DNA from: Kribbella pittospori
Lineage (GTDB): Bacteria > Actinomycetota > Actinomycetes > Propionibacteriales > Kribbellaceae
Length of the DNA: 64,000 nt
Direction: 5' to 3'
Assembly: GCF_004331465.1 (NCBI RefSeq)
Contig: NZ_SJKB01000018.1
Location: 1-64,000, forward strand
This document shows, piece after piece, positions 26,097-35,528 of this stretch. Within the stretch, counting starts at the first letter, position 1, and each line of letters begins with the position of its first letter. The translations under genes and the position numbers were made by a program. Below the pieces are notes generated by a model that saw only the letters and a program-made list of their open reading frames with translations, was not told where the DNA came from and ran no database searches.

Positions 26097-26462
26097 TCAG
26101 AGGTTGGCGTAGTACTCCGGCCGCATCTGGATCAGCTGAACGTAGTTGCCGTCCGGATCGATCAATGTCGCGAACCAGCCGATGCCGCGGTCCTCCGGCT
26201 GCACCAGCCACTCCACTTCGAGCGTGCGCAGGTGCGCGGCGGTCGCCTCGATGTCGTCGACGGCGAAGTTCACGATGCACCGGCCGGGCTCGGCGGTCTT
26301 CACGGCGACGTCGTCGCGGTGCTCGATGACCAGGCCGAACCCGCCGAGGTTCAGGTTGCCGTAGCCGTCGACCTCCGCGTGGAAGCCGTCGCGGTACCAG
26401 GCCTTCAGCCGGTCGGGGTCGGCACTGCCGAGCAACATGCTGTTGAGAACGGGCTGAGCCAC
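26097..26462 (-). CDS. VOC-family protein
   Basis: 121 residues, single VOC domain. The C-terminal WFATLIDPDGNYVQLIQM block is typical, as is the central PGRCIVNFAVDDIEATAA. GTG start at 26462 with GGAG 5 bases before it. It lies 34 bases downstream of the SARP-hydrolase gene on the same strand and may be co-transcribed with it. The ligand is unknown. Confidence 0.83.
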   Translation of the reverse strand: MAQPVLNSMLLGSADPDRLKAWYRDGFHAEVDGYGNLNLGGFGLVIEHRDDVAVKTAEPGRCIVNFAVDDIEATAAHLRTLEVEWLVQPEDRGIGWFATLIDPDGNYVQLIQMRPEYYANL

Positions 26463-26496
26463 AGTGTCTCCTGTGTCCGTCGAGCTGCCGATCAGC

Positions 26497-29181
26497 TCAC
26501 ACGTCCGGTACGTCGGAGCCGCCCCGGCCCTCTCGACACCCTGCGATGAACTCCGCCACGATCGGGCCGAGCACCTCCGGGTCGACATCGTGCGGCTGGC
26601 CGACCATCGTCAGCCGCCGGCCGCGCGGCAGCAGGTCCGCCACGATCTGCGCGGTGTTGCGCCGCCACTCCCGGCTCTCGCCGCCATCGATCACGAGCGT
26701 CGGCACGGTGATCGCGGTGGCCCAGTGCGGCGGGATCGTGAAGTCGTCCATCAGCAGGGTGTCGTACGCCAGCGTCGGAGCCAGGGCCTCCAGGTCCTTC
26801 CACAGCGGCGCATTCCGCAACGGCGCGACCACCTCGGCCGGCATCTCCACCGCCGTGACCAGGAAGAGTTCGGTCGCATCGCCGTACCGGTCCTGCGCGA
26901 CCAGTTCCTGCAGCCGGATCGCGAGGTCGATCGGCACGGTTCGGGTGTCGTCGAGGATGAACGGCGGTTCGATCAGCAGCAGCCCGAGGATCGGCACACC
27001 CTGCGCGGCCGCCTCCGCCGCGAACACGGCACCCGTCGAGACACCGAGCGCGTACGCCGAACCTCCCACGACGTCGACGACCGCGGCCAGGTCCTCCAAC
27101 TCGCGCTCGACCGCCCACGGCTGTACGTCGCCACTGTCTCCGCGCCCGCGCCGGTCATACGTCGCGACCGTGAATCCGCTGGCCAGCCGCTTCGCCAGCG
27201 GTATGAAAGTCCGCCGGTCGTTCAGCGCCCCACCGACGAGCACGACGGCCGGACCGCTGTCGCCGTACACCTCGACCACAATCGGTGTGCCGTCGCGCGA
27301 CACCACGGTCTCGAGCCGAGGCCGCAACGCTGCGGTGGACGGAGATCGCTGCGGGGCGGACTCGCCGTACAGACCGCCCAAGTACGCGAACAGGTCGCTG
27401 TGTCCGTAAAGCCGCGGCTCGGTGTGCTGGGCCAACCCCTCGAAGTACCGCTCGTACCGCCGCCGCGTCGCCTCCAGCTCGCCGGCCTCTTCCAACCGCT
27501 GCAGGCAGAACGCGCGGACCGTCTCCAGCAACCGATAGCGCGACCCCGACGTTCCATCCACACGGACGACGAGCGACCGGTCGACCAGCCGGGTCAGAAG
27601 CTCGGCGACCTCAGCCACCGATACGTCGTCGCCCGCGCACACTGCCTCGGCCGCGGCCAGCGTGCATCCGCCGGGGTGTGGTGCGAGCCGGCGCAGTACG
27701 GCGCGTTCGGGTTCGCCGAGCAGGTCCCAGCTCCACTCGACCATCGCCGACAACGTCTGCTGCCGACCGGGCAGACCGCGCTGGCGGTACCGATCGTCGA
27801 AGCGGTCGACCAGGCCGCGGACATCCATCGCGCCCACTCGGCTCGCGGCGAGCTCCAGCGCTAGTGGCAGACCATCCAGCCTCTGGCACAACGCCACGAC
27901 CGCATCGGTGTTGTCAGCGGTCAGTCGGAAGCGTGGATCGACAGCCGCGGCACGGGCGACGAAGAGCTGGACCGCCGGGCTGTCGGCCGCGTCGTTGCCA
28001 GTCGTCGGCAGCTCCAACGGAGGAACCGGGCGCCGGTGCTCGCCCGCGATGCCGAGAGGTTCCCGACTAGTGGCGAGGATCCGCAGACCCGGCGCGCGCA
28101 GGAGGTCGGTCGCAACCTCCGCGGCGGATTCGATCACGTGCTCACAGTTGTCGAGGACAACAAGTACGTCGCCACCGGGCTCAACGGTGTCCCGGACCAG
28201 TGTCGATACCTCCGCGCCCGGTTCAAGTGCGGCCAACTCGACGAGCCAGACCCCATCGGGTGAGTCGACGCGGCGAGCGGCCGCGAGCGCGAGGCTCGTC
28301 TTGCCGACCCCACCCGCGCCGGTCAGCGTCACCAGCCGCGCCGACTCGAGCTGCTCCACCACGTCGGCGACCGCCGCATCCCGGCCTATCAACTCCGTGA
28401 GCTCAGCCGGAAGATTGCTCTTCGCCGAGGCCTTCGCCGACGGCTCCTCGGTGAGGATCTCCTGATGCAGCGCGACGAGCTCCGCACTCGGATCGAGCCC
28501 GAGCTCGTCCCGCAATCGATCCCGCAGGTCGGCGTAACTCTCCAGCGCCTCAGCCTGCCGTCCAGACCGATGCAGCGCCTTCATCTGTACGGCGCGCAGC
28601 CGCTGCCGCAACGGGTGACGCGCGACGAGCTCGGCCAGCTCGGCGACCAGTTCCTCGTGCTCACCCAGCACGAACCGCGCTTCGGCGTACGCCTCCTGAA
28701 CTGCGAGCCGTTCCTCGTCGAGCCGGTCGATCGTCGCCCGGGCGAAGGCCTCCTGGGCCACATCGGCGTACGCCGGACCGCGCCACAGCGTGAGCGCGTC
28801 GGCGAGGGTGGCGGCGCGCATCCGAGCGCTGCCGGTCTGCCGGGCGCGAGTGGCGAGGGCCCGGAACCGGCCCGAGTCGACCGCCTCGGGTGCCACCGCG
28901 ATCAAGTAGCCGGCCGGTCCGGTCTGCACGAGCTCGCGAGCACCCGGCTCGGCATCCTCCAGCGCGCGACGCAACTGGGAGACCCGGGTCTGCAGCGTCG
29001 CGGTTGGGTTGCCGGGCAGCTCATCGCCCCACAGATCGTCGATGAGCGTCGCCACCGCGACCGGACGACCGGCGTACAGCAGCAGGTCGGCCAGCAGCCC
29101 CCGCACCTTGCGATCAGGGAGGCGCACCGCCTGGCCGTCGTCGGTCCACGCGGTGACCGGGCCCAGCACGCCGAAACGCAT
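26497..29181 (-). CDS. SARP-type regulator fused to an alpha/beta hydrolase
   Basis: 894 residues. Residues 1-95 form an OmpR-like DNA-binding domain, about 98-245 the bacterial transcriptional activator (BTAD) domain, and about 262-560 a NB-ARC-type ATPase: Walker A GAGGVGKT (288-295), VLVVLDNCEH (339-348), ATSREPLG and GLPLALELAA. Instead of the usual TPR array, residues from about 625 to the end form an alpha/beta hydrolase with nucleophile Ser715 in GVSTG and a late histidine in GQPHDVD. It should activate nearby genes in response to a ligand, perhaps sensed or processed by the hydrolase. It is divergent from a DUF998 operon. Confidence 0.85.
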   Translation of the reverse strand: MRFGVLGPVTAWTDDGQAVRLPDRKVRGLLADLLLYAGRPVAVATLIDDLWGDELPGNPTATLQTRVSQLRRALEDAEPGARELVQTGPAGYLIAVAPEAVDSGRFRALATRARQTGSARMRAATLADALTLWRGPAYADVAQEAFARATIDRLDEERLAVQEAYAEARFVLGEHEELVAELAELVARHPLRQRLRAVQMKALHRSGRQAEALESYADLRDRLRDELGLDPSAELVALHQEILTEEPSAKASAKSNLPAELTELIGRDAAVADVVEQLESARLVTLTGAGGVGKTSLALAAARRVDSPDGVWLVELAALEPGAEVSTLVRDTVEPGGDVLVVLDNCEHVIESAAEVATDLLRAPGLRILATSREPLGIAGEHRRPVPPLELPTTGNDAADSPAVQLFVARAAAVDPRFRLTADNTDAVVALCQRLDGLPLALELAASRVGAMDVRGLVDRFDDRYRQRGLPGRQQTLSAMVEWSWDLLGEPERAVLRRLAPHPGGCTLAAAEAVCAGDDVSVAEVAELLTRLVDRSLVVRVDGTSGSRYRLLETVRAFCLQRLEEAGELEATRRRYERYFEGLAQHTEPRLYGHSDLFAYLGGLYGESAPQRSPSTAALRPRLETVVSRDGTPIVVEVYGDSGPAVVLVGGALNDRRTFIPLAKRLASGFTVATYDRRGRGDSGDVQPWAVERELEDLAAVVDVVGGSAYALGVSTGAVFAAEAAAQGVPILGLLLIEPPFILDDTRTVPIDLAIRLQELVAQDRYGDATELFLVTAVEMPAEVVAPLRNAPLWKDLEALAPTLAYDTLLMDDFTIPPHWATAITVPTLVIDGGESREWRRNTAQIVADLLPRGRRLTMVGQPHDVDPEVLGPIVAEFIAGCREGRGGSDVPDV

Positions 29182-29240
29182 GCCGCTCAGACTAGGTGCT
29201 CCAAAGGTTTTCTGAAGTGGTTCGCTCCAGGCTTGCCGCC

Positions 29241-29882
29241 ATGACGACCATGACGAAGCAATCCGCACCACCACTCCTGCTCGCCGGCGCGATCGCCGGC
29301 CCGCTGTACGTCGGCATCGGCACCATCGAGGCGATCGTCCGCGACGGCTTCGACATCCGCAGGCACTCGCTGAGCATCCTCGCGAACGGCACCGGCGGCT
29401 GGATCCACTCGACGATGATGGTCGTGACCGGCCTGCTCACCGTCGTCGGCGCTCTCGCACTGCGTCGCGCCGGACTGCAATCACGCTGGGCCGTCGGCGG
29501 CATCCTCGTGTACGGCGCAGGGGTCGCCGCGGCCGGCCTGATGCGGGCCGACCCGGCCGACGGCTTCCCGATCGGTACCCCGGCCGGGGTCCCGGACAGC
29601 GTCAGCTGGCACGGGTTCGGTCACCTGATCGCCGGGTTCATCGGCTTCATCGGCCTGATCGTCGCCTGCCTCGTGCTCAGCCGGAGGTTCGCCCGCCAGA
29701 ACGAGCGCGGCTGGTCCCGCTTCTCCCTGGTCACCGGTGTCCTCTACTTCCTCAGCCTCGTCGGCCTCTCCGCCGGCGCCGGCTCCACCGTCGGCAACCT
29801 CGGTTTCACCGTCGCCGTGATCCTCGGCTGGACCTGGTTGACCCTCCTGATGCTCCACGCTCGGACGGAGGAGGTCCGATGA
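29241..29882 (+). CDS. DUF998 family membrane protein
   Basis: 213 residues with six membrane segments and the DUF998 pattern (HGFGHLIAGFIGF, residues about 120-133). The function is unknown. The start at 29241 removes a non-hydrophobic upstream extension. It is divergent from the SARP-hydrolase gene (59-base gap), so it is a likely target of that regulator, and overlaps the next gene by 4 bases (ATGA). Confidence 0.8.
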   Translation: MTTMTKQSAPPLLLAGAIAGPLYVGIGTIEAIVRDGFDIRRHSLSILANGTGGWIHSTMMVVTGLLTVVGALALRRAGLQSRWAVGGILVYGAGVAAAGLMRADPADGFPIGTPAGVPDSVSWHGFGHLIAGFIGFIGLIVACLVLSRRFARQNERGWSRFSLVTGVLYFLSLVGLSAGAGSTVGNLGFTVAVILGWTWLTLLMLHARTEEVR

Positions 29883-30328
29883 AGTTCACTGCCGAACTCT
29901 TGTCCACGGGCAAGAACACCGCCGGTTTCGAGGTACCCACCGACGTCGTCGAGGGGCTCGGCGGCGGCGGCCACCCGAAGGTCAGCGTCACCGTCAACGG
30001 CTACACCTTCCGTACCTCGATCGCCCGGATGGGTGGCCGCTATCTGCTGGGTTTCAGCGCTGAACGTCGCACCGAGGCCGGCGTCGTACCCGGCGGGGTG
30101 ATGGAGGTCGACGTGGAGCTCGACACGGCCGAGCGGGTGCTCGACGTACCCGAGGAGCTTGCTGCCGCATTGGCGGCGGACGCGAAGGCCAAGGAGTTCT
30201 GGGAGACGCTGAGCTACAGCAAGCAGCAGTGGCACGTGGTGCAGGTGACGTCCGCGAAGACCGACGCGACCCGGGACCGGCGGATCGAGAAGTCGATCGC
30301 GAGGTTGCGCGAGGGCCGGGCCCGCTGA
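29879..30328 (+). CDS. DUF1905/YdeI-type protein
   Basis: 149 residues. An N-terminal DUF1905 beta-barrel (KFTAELLSTGKNTAGFEVP, about 1-95) is followed by a short YdeI-like helical part (FWETLSYSKQQWHVVQV). The function is unknown; relatives are linked to bacteriocin tolerance. It overlaps the genes on both sides by 4 and 1 bases, so the three are translationally coupled. Confidence 0.8.
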   Translation: MKFTAELLSTGKNTAGFEVPTDVVEGLGGGGHPKVSVTVNGYTFRTSIARMGGRYLLGFSAERRTEAGVVPGGVMEVDVELDTAERVLDVPEELAAALAADAKAKEFWETLSYSKQQWHVVQVTSAKTDATRDRRIEKSIARLREGRAR

Positions 30329-30684
30329 TGCGGTTCATCGCCGTACTGCGTGCCGCCGAGGACTACGGGTTTCCGCCGCCGGAGCTCGCGGAAGGGATCG
30401 CCGCACTTGGTGCGGAGGCGGTCCGGAGTGGGGTGCTGGTCGACACGGCCGGTCTGTTGCCGGTGGCAACCGCTACCCGGGTCGCCGTCTCCGCCGGGAC
30501 GCTGACCGTCAGTGAAGGGCCGCGAGACGACGCGCTGCCGCTCGGCGCGTACGCGGTCTACGACGTCGCCACCCGCGACGAGGTCGTCCACTGGACCAAA
30601 CGTTTCATGGATCTCCATCGCCGGGCCTGGCCGGGCTGGGAAGGCGAGTCCGAGATCCGCCAGGTCTTCGGCCCGGAGTCCTGA
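30328..30684 (+). CDS. YciI-related protein
   Basis: 118 residues, ferredoxin-like YCII fold (MRFIAVLRAAED at the start, GPRDDALPLGAYAVYDVATRD in the middle). In this family the conserved His/Asp pair may be catalytic; a clear His is not obvious here. It is the third gene of the DUF998 operon, with TGATG coupling to the previous gene. Confidence 0.72.
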   Translation: MRFIAVLRAAEDYGFPPPELAEGIAALGAEAVRSGVLVDTAGLLPVATATRVAVSAGTLTVSEGPRDDALPLGAYAVYDVATRDEVVHWTKRFMDLHRRAWPGWEGESEIRQVFGPES

Positions 30685-30701
30685 CCCTCTACTGTTGCGG
30701 C

Positions 30702-31658
30702 GTGGACTGGCCGGCTGGGGTGACGACGGGACCGATCCGGACTGAGGATGTGCCGGCCGTGGTCGAGGTGGCGAACGCGATCGCGGCGGCCGACGAGACC
30801 GGCGAATACATGACCGTCGAAGGCATCACGGAGGCCCTCGACGACGCACCTGACTCGCTGGTCGTGTGGCTCGGCGGACGGCCGGCTGGTTACGGCCTTG
30901 TGCCCGAGTCGTCCGTGCGCGACGGCCAGGCCATCGTGAAGGCGCGGGGCGGCGTACATCCGGAATCGCGGCGGAGAGGTCTCGGTGGTCCGCTGCTCGA
31001 TTGGCAGGTGGGACGTGCTCGTGAGCGCGGCGCCGACCTGGTCGACGTCGAGGTCCAGGCCGCCAACTCCGGTGCACTCGCCCTGGTGGCGAGCCGCGGC
31101 TTCGAACCGGTCCGCTACTTCCGCTTGATGCAGCGCTGGTACGACGACCAGCCGGTGACGGTCACGCCCTTGCCCGACGGTTGTGCGGTGATCGGATTCG
31201 ATCCGCGCGACGACGAGAAACTGCGGCTCGCGCACAACGAGATCTTCGTGGACCACTGGGGATTCGCGCCGAAGAGCGAGGACGAGTGGAAGAAGTGGTT
31301 CACCGGCAGCCGTCACTTCCGGTCCGCACTGTCGCGGATCGTCGTCGACGGGGACCGGATCGCGGCGTACGCGCTGGGGTACGAGTTCTTGGTCGACACC
31401 GAGAAGACCGGTGTACGCGAGGTGTGGATCGGGCAGGTCGGGACTCGGCGGGAGTATCGCGGCCGTGGGCTGGCCCGCGCGGCGGTGAGCGCCGTACTGC
31501 AGGTTGGCCAGGAGTCCGGCTTCCAGCGGTCCTCGCTCGGCGTGGATGCGGACAGCCCGACCGGCGCCGGCCGGCTGTACGAGTCCCTCGGCTACACGGC
31601 CATCTCGACCGAGATCCTGCACCGGCTCTCACTCGTACGACGGAGGACGCCGGACTGA
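30702..31658 (+). CDS. tandem GNAT acetyltransferase, mycothiol-synthase-like
   Basis: 318 residues with two GNAT domains. The acetyl-CoA motif occurs as VHPESRRRGLGGPLLDWQVG (about 86-105) and VGTRREYRGRGLARAAVSAV (about 246-265). This layout is that of MshD-type enzymes, but the substrate cannot be told from sequence; true mycothiol synthase is about this size. GTG start, 17 bases after the YciI gene. Confidence 0.8.
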   Translation: MDWPAGVTTGPIRTEDVPAVVEVANAIAAADETGEYMTVEGITEALDDAPDSLVVWLGGRPAGYGLVPESSVRDGQAIVKARGGVHPESRRRGLGGPLLDWQVGRARERGADLVDVEVQAANSGALALVASRGFEPVRYFRLMQRWYDDQPVTVTPLPDGCAVIGFDPRDDEKLRLAHNEIFVDHWGFAPKSEDEWKKWFTGSRHFRSALSRIVVDGDRIAAYALGYEFLVDTEKTGVREVWIGQVGTRREYRGRGLARAAVSAVLQVGQESGFQRSSLGVDADSPTGAGRLYESLGYTAISTEILHRLSLVRRRTPD

Positions 31659-31710
31659 TCTCCGTCGTGGGAGCCAGGTCCGCGGGACCCGGGTGAGACA
31701 GACTGAGGTG

Positions 31711-32823
31711 ATGGGCGGACTCGAGCGGCTGGGCATCCCCGGTCCACGTACGCGGGATCGGGTGATCGACGTCGCCGTCGTTCTCGCGGTCGGCGTCGCG
31801 TCCTCGGTGCCGTTCATCAACCGTGAACCCGGAGCCGTCACCGCGCTCGGCGTCGTCGCCAACCTGGCCACCGTGCTCCCGCTGCTCTGGCGGCGCCGCT
31901 GGCCGTTCGGGGTGATGGTCGTGGTCGGCGCGGCGGCGATGGTTGTCTCGCTCCACCATCGGCCCGGGCAGAACCTGCAGTACGCCGGCCTGGTCGCGAT
32001 CTACACGCTCGCCAGCCTCGGCCACAAACGGTGGCAGCGGATCGGGCTGCTCGTCGTCATCCTGGTCACGTTCCCGCCGGCGTCGCTGCTGCTGAAGCAC
32101 AACGACCTGGACGAGTTCATGTTCACCTTCCTGCTTCCGGTCGCCGCCTTCCTGGCCGGATCGCTCGAACGCAGTCACCGCGAACGCGCCGCTCAACTCG
32201 AGCGGGAGCGCGTGTCGGAGGCTGCCCGGGCCGCGGCCGAGGAAAGGGCGCGGGTTGCCCGCGACATGCACGACATCCTGGCCCACGCGGTCGCGCTGAT
32301 GGTCGTCCAGGCCGAGGCAGGGCCGGTCGTCGTACGCACCGACCCGGACCGGGCCGAACGGGCCTTCGACGCGATCGCGGACGCCGGCCGGGACGCGATG
32401 GTGCAGCTGCGGCGGCTGCTCGGCGTACTCAAGGCGGGCGAGGACCGGGCGCCGCAGCCGACGCTGGCCTCGCTGCCAGAGTTGGTGACGGGTACGGCGT
32501 TGTTGGAGGAGACCGGCGTACGACGTGCGATGGCGCCGGACACCGAGGTTGCGGTGTATCGGATCGTCCAGGAGGCGCTGACGAACACGGTCAAACATGC
32601 GCACGCCACGCGGGTCGCCGTACTCCTGGACTGGTCGGACTCGGGTCTGGAGTTGTCGATCAGGGACGACGGCATTGGTGGGGATGTTTCCGCGGGCGGG
32701 CATGGGCTGGTCGGGCTTCGCGAACGGGCCGCTGCCTGTGGTGGGATCGCGGAAGCCGGGCCGTTGGATGGTGGTGGGTTCGAGGTTCGGGCCAGCTTGC
32801 CCTATCTGGAAGGGGTTTCATGA
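31711..32823 (+). CDS. NarL-type sensor histidine kinase
   Basis: About 370 residues with four to five N-terminal membrane segments (residues 18-150), a coiled coil, the dimerisation box with phospho-accepting His187 in RDMHDILAH, and a C-terminal ATPase with DDGIGG and GHGLVGLRER. It lacks an extracellular sensing domain. The start is uncertain (GTG 31693 or ATG 31711). It overlaps the response regulator by 4 bases. Confidence 0.86.
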   Translation: MGGLERLGIPGPRTRDRVIDVAVVLAVGVASSVPFINREPGAVTALGVVANLATVLPLLWRRRWPFGVMVVVGAAAMVVSLHHRPGQNLQYAGLVAIYTLASLGHKRWQRIGLLVVILVTFPPASLLLKHNDLDEFMFTFLLPVAAFLAGSLERSHRERAAQLERERVSEAARAAAEERARVARDMHDILAHAVALMVVQAEAGPVVVRTDPDRAERAFDAIADAGRDAMVQLRRLLGVLKAGEDRAPQPTLASLPELVTGTALLEETGVRRAMAPDTEVAVYRIVQEALTNTVKHAHATRVAVLLDWSDSGLELSIRDDGIGGDVSAGGHGLVGLRERAAACGGIAEAGPLDGGGFEVRASLPYLEGVS

Positions 32824-33473
32824 TCCGGGTGGTGCTGGCCGACGACCAGGAACTGGTACGCAGCGGCTTCGCGATGATCCTGGATGCGCAACCCGATTTC
32901 GAGGTCGTCGGTGAGGCGGCCGATGGTGCCGAGGCGGTCGAGCTTGTCCGGGCTCTCACGCCGGACGTGGCGCTGCTCGACGTACGGATGCCGCGCGTCG
33001 ACGGCCTCGCCGCGGCTCGCACGATCTGCACCAACACCTCGACGAAGGTGGTCATGCTCACCACCTTCGACTCGGACGACTACGTGTACGACGCGCTGTA
33101 TGCCGGGGCGAGCGGGTTCCTGCTGAAGGACGTCAGGCGGGACGATCTGGTGCACGCCGTACGCGTTGTGGTGGCCGGCGAGTCATTGCTCGCGCCGAGC
33201 GTCACCCGCCGTCTGATTGCCGATCTGACCCGGAGCCGTCCCCGCAGTACACCGGCTGCCGCGCTCGACGTACTCACCAGCCGCGAGCGCGAGACACTCG
33301 TCCTGCTCGCCCGCGGCCTGTCGAACGCTGAGATCGCTACTGCGCTGACCGTCAGCGAACACACCGTCAAGACGCACGTCAGCAACACCCTCACCAAGCT
33401 CAACCTCCGCGACCGGGTCCAGGCCGTCATCGCGGCGTACGAGACGGGTCTGGTCACTCCCACGAACCAGTAG
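32820..33473 (+). CDS. NarL/LuxR-family response regulator
   Basis: 217 residues. Receiver domain with phospho-acceptor Asp54 (LLDVRMP), acidic pair D8-D9 and lysine in GFLLKD near 104, then a LuxR helix-turn-helix (LSNAEIATALTVSEHTVKTH). It is the cognate partner of the kinase just upstream. The target may be the membrane protein at 33535 or a distant gene. Confidence 0.9.
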   Translation: MIRVVLADDQELVRSGFAMILDAQPDFEVVGEAADGAEAVELVRALTPDVALLDVRMPRVDGLAAARTICTNTSTKVVMLTTFDSDDYVYDALYAGASGFLLKDVRRDDLVHAVRVVVAGESLLAPSVTRRLIADLTRSRPRSTPAAALDVLTSRERETLVLLARGLSNAEIATALTVSEHTVKTHVSNTLTKLNLRDRVQAVIAAYETGLVTPTNQ

Positions 33474-33534
33474 TTGCCGGAAGCTCCCTCTTGTCGGCGA
33501 TGTGGCGGACCGTTGCGGTGACGACGCTGGAGGT

Positions 33535-34143
33535 ATGAAGAGACTCGGAATGGTGGCGGCCGGACTGCTGGTTGCCTATGGCATCGTTCGGTTGATCGAC
33601 GGGTTGGACGGCTCGCATGGACCGGGACTGGCGTGGACGATCGGACACCTGCTGTTCCTTGCCGGGATGCTGCTGTTCGCCGTTGTGCTTGTCCTCGCTC
33701 GGGGTGAGCTGGTCCGACGGCGGGGAGTTGGAGCCGCGGCTGTCGTAGTCGGACTGCTGGGTGTGGCGGCGTTCGTCCGGGTGATCCTGGTCGATCTCAT
33801 GGTCGGCTTCCGCGCCGAGGACCGGGCCGGGATGTCGCGGATCAGCGACGAATACGAACGCTGGCCCGGCAACCTGGGCATCTACGAACCGCTGTCCACC
33901 GTCGGCCCCGCGTTGTTCCTGATCGGACTGCTCGCGTTGGCGGTACTCCTCGTGCTCGACCGCCGCCTGCCGGTCTGGTCCCCGATCCTGCTGGCCGCCG
34001 GCTTCGTCGTCATCACCGTCAACCTGGACCTGATGCCCCTCGGCGGTCTCCTCCTGGGCGCCGCCTTCGCGCTAGCAGTACGACCGGCACCCACGGTCGA
34101 CGCCGTACGCACGCCGGACCCTGGCAACCGACGAGACAGGTGA
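33535..34143 (+). CDS. membrane protein of unknown function
   Basis: About 202 residues with six or so hydrophobic segments (e.g. MVAAGLLVAYGIVRLI, LLFLAGMLLFAVVLVLA). No family was recognised. A GGAGG lies only 1 base before the ATG at 33535, so the start may be elsewhere, for example the GTG at 33502. It may belong to the two-component operon. Its 3' end overlaps the convergent M23 peptidase gene by 72 bases. Confidence 0.6.
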   Translation: MKRLGMVAAGLLVAYGIVRLIDGLDGSHGPGLAWTIGHLLFLAGMLLFAVVLVLARGELVRRRGVGAAAVVVGLLGVAAFVRVILVDLMVGFRAEDRAGMSRISDEYERWPGNLGIYEPLSTVGPALFLIGLLALAVLLVLDRRLPVWSPILLAAGFVVITVNLDLMPLGGLLLGAAFALAVRPAPTVDAVRTPDPGNRRDR

Positions 34144-34860
34144 CAACTGCCCTCCGCCAAGCCAACTGGCCAGAAACGCCTGCGGCGGCACGGCCCCACG
34201 CCGGATCCACCATTTACCCGGACTCGTCGGCCAACTGATCCCGAAGTGCAGGTGTGGTGGCGTCCCGCGAGCACTTCCGGTCTTGCCCGTCAGCCCCAAC
34301 GTCTGCCCCGCCCGCACGATCAACCCCGGCCGGATCCCACCCGCGATCGCCGACAAGTGCGACCCGTAGTACCGAACCCCGTCAACCCCCACCACAGAAA
34401 CCGACAACCCACCCCGATCCCGCCCCACATTCGTCGTCCCATCCCACCCGTCCACCCGCGTCACCTCATCCACCCACCCATCAACCGGCGACACAAACCG
34501 GCATCCAGCCTTCGCAAAGATGTCCGACGCCGGGTAATCGTGATGACTCTCGGACGCATCCCCCCGACACCCGCCAACTGGAAACACATACCTGGTCCGT
34601 CCAACGGGGGACTGCACCGGTGCGCTCACCGATGTCCGCTGGCCTGGCGTCGCAGCCGGCGCCGAAGTCGCCGAAGTCGTTGGAGCCGCGACTGTTGTCG
34701 TAGTCGTCGGTCCGGCAGGCTTGGTGGTCGGGAGACTGCTCGTCGGCGCCTGACCGGACTGGGCCTCGTCGAACACGCCGGTCGCAGACAGCGCGAAGAG
34801 TCCGGTGGCCGTGACAGCCACCGCAGCCACCAGGAATACCGCCCAGATGGGCCGCGTCAC
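34072..34860 (-). CDS. M23-family peptidase, membrane-anchored
   Basis: 262 residues. One N-terminal membrane segment (about 5-25), a Thr/Pro/Ala linker with VAAPTTSATSAP, then the LytM-like domain. Zinc ligands appear as HHDYPASD and HLHFG, the usual H-D-HxH set of lysostaphin-type endopeptidases that cut peptidoglycan cross-links. It has a GTG start at 34860 overlapping the stop of the excalibur gene by 4 bases, so the two are co-translated. The last 24 codons overlap the convergent membrane protein. Confidence 0.8.
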   Translation of the reverse strand: MTRPIWAVFLVAAVAVTATGLFALSATGVFDEAQSGQAPTSSLPTTKPAGPTTTTTVAAPTTSATSAPAATPGQRTSVSAPVQSPVGRTRYVFPVGGCRGDASESHHDYPASDIFAKAGCRFVSPVDGWVDEVTRVDGWDGTTNVGRDRGGLSVSVVGVDGVRYYGSHLSAIAGGIRPGLIVRAGQTLGLTGKTGSARGTPPHLHFGISWPTSPGKWWIRRGAVPPQAFLASWLGGGQLSPVSSVARVRRAYGVDRGCRSYC

Positions 34861-35528
34861 GAGTACCAGAAGGCGTTGACCGTTGCGGCCGAATACACCG
34901 TCTCGCAGGGAATCCCGTTCTTGTCCGCATCCATCCGCTGCGGCATGTCGTAGTACCACCAGTAGGCGACAGCCTGTGCGTACGTCGCTCCGCGCGCGGC
35001 GAGGTCACGGCACAGCAGTCCGGATCCCAGTGGAGCGGCCCCACCGATCTCCCGGCCGTTCCAGTACGCGCCGACGTCGCTGCGCGGATAGACCGTCTCG
35101 CACGGGATTCCGTTGCGGTCGGCATCCATCTGGTTCGGTTGACCATGCAGCCGCCAGTAGTCGATCGCCGCCACGTAGCTGAAGCCCTTGGCCTTCAGGT
35201 CACGGCAGAACAGCCCTGCAGGCAACGACCGTACGTCGCCGACCACCTTCGGTGGCGCAGGCACGGATGAGGTCGTGGCTTTGGCGGACGGAGCGACGGT
35301 CAGTGTCGTGACCGGCGCGGGTGCCGCGGTGGTCGGCTGCTGCGGCGTAGTGGCCGCGTCCCGCACCGGGTCGTCCTTGTTCGTCATCAGCACCACCAGC
35401 CAGATGAGCAGGACCACGATGACCCCGACGGCGACTCCGCCGATCGCGGCCAGGGTGGCGTTGCCGTGCTCGTGACCGAGGTGGCCGGTCTGGTGACGAC
35501 GCGTTCGTGAATACGGTTCTCCGTTCAT
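34857..35528 (-). CDS. excalibur calcium-binding domain protein
   Basis: 223 residues, membrane segment at about 28-49 and a Thr/Pro linker to about 96. Two copies of the excalibur motif follow: DADRNGIPCE at 135-144 and DADKNGIPCE at 200-209, each paired with an upstream cysteine in FCRDL or LCRDL. Such domains bind calcium at the cell surface and often accompany nucleases or wall enzymes. It is co-translated with the M23 peptidase, suggesting a joint cell-wall role. Confidence 0.85.
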   Translation of the reverse strand: MNGEPYSRTRRHQTGHLGHEHGNATLAAIGGVAVGVIVVLLIWLVVLMTNKDDPVRDAATTPQQPTTAAPAPVTTLTVAPSAKATTSSVPAPPKVVGDVRSLPAGLFCRDLKAKGFSYVAAIDYWRLHGQPNQMDADRNGIPCETVYPRSDVGAYWNGREIGGAAPLGSGLLCRDLAARGATYAQAVAYWWYYDMPQRMDADKNGIPCETVYSAATVNAFWYS

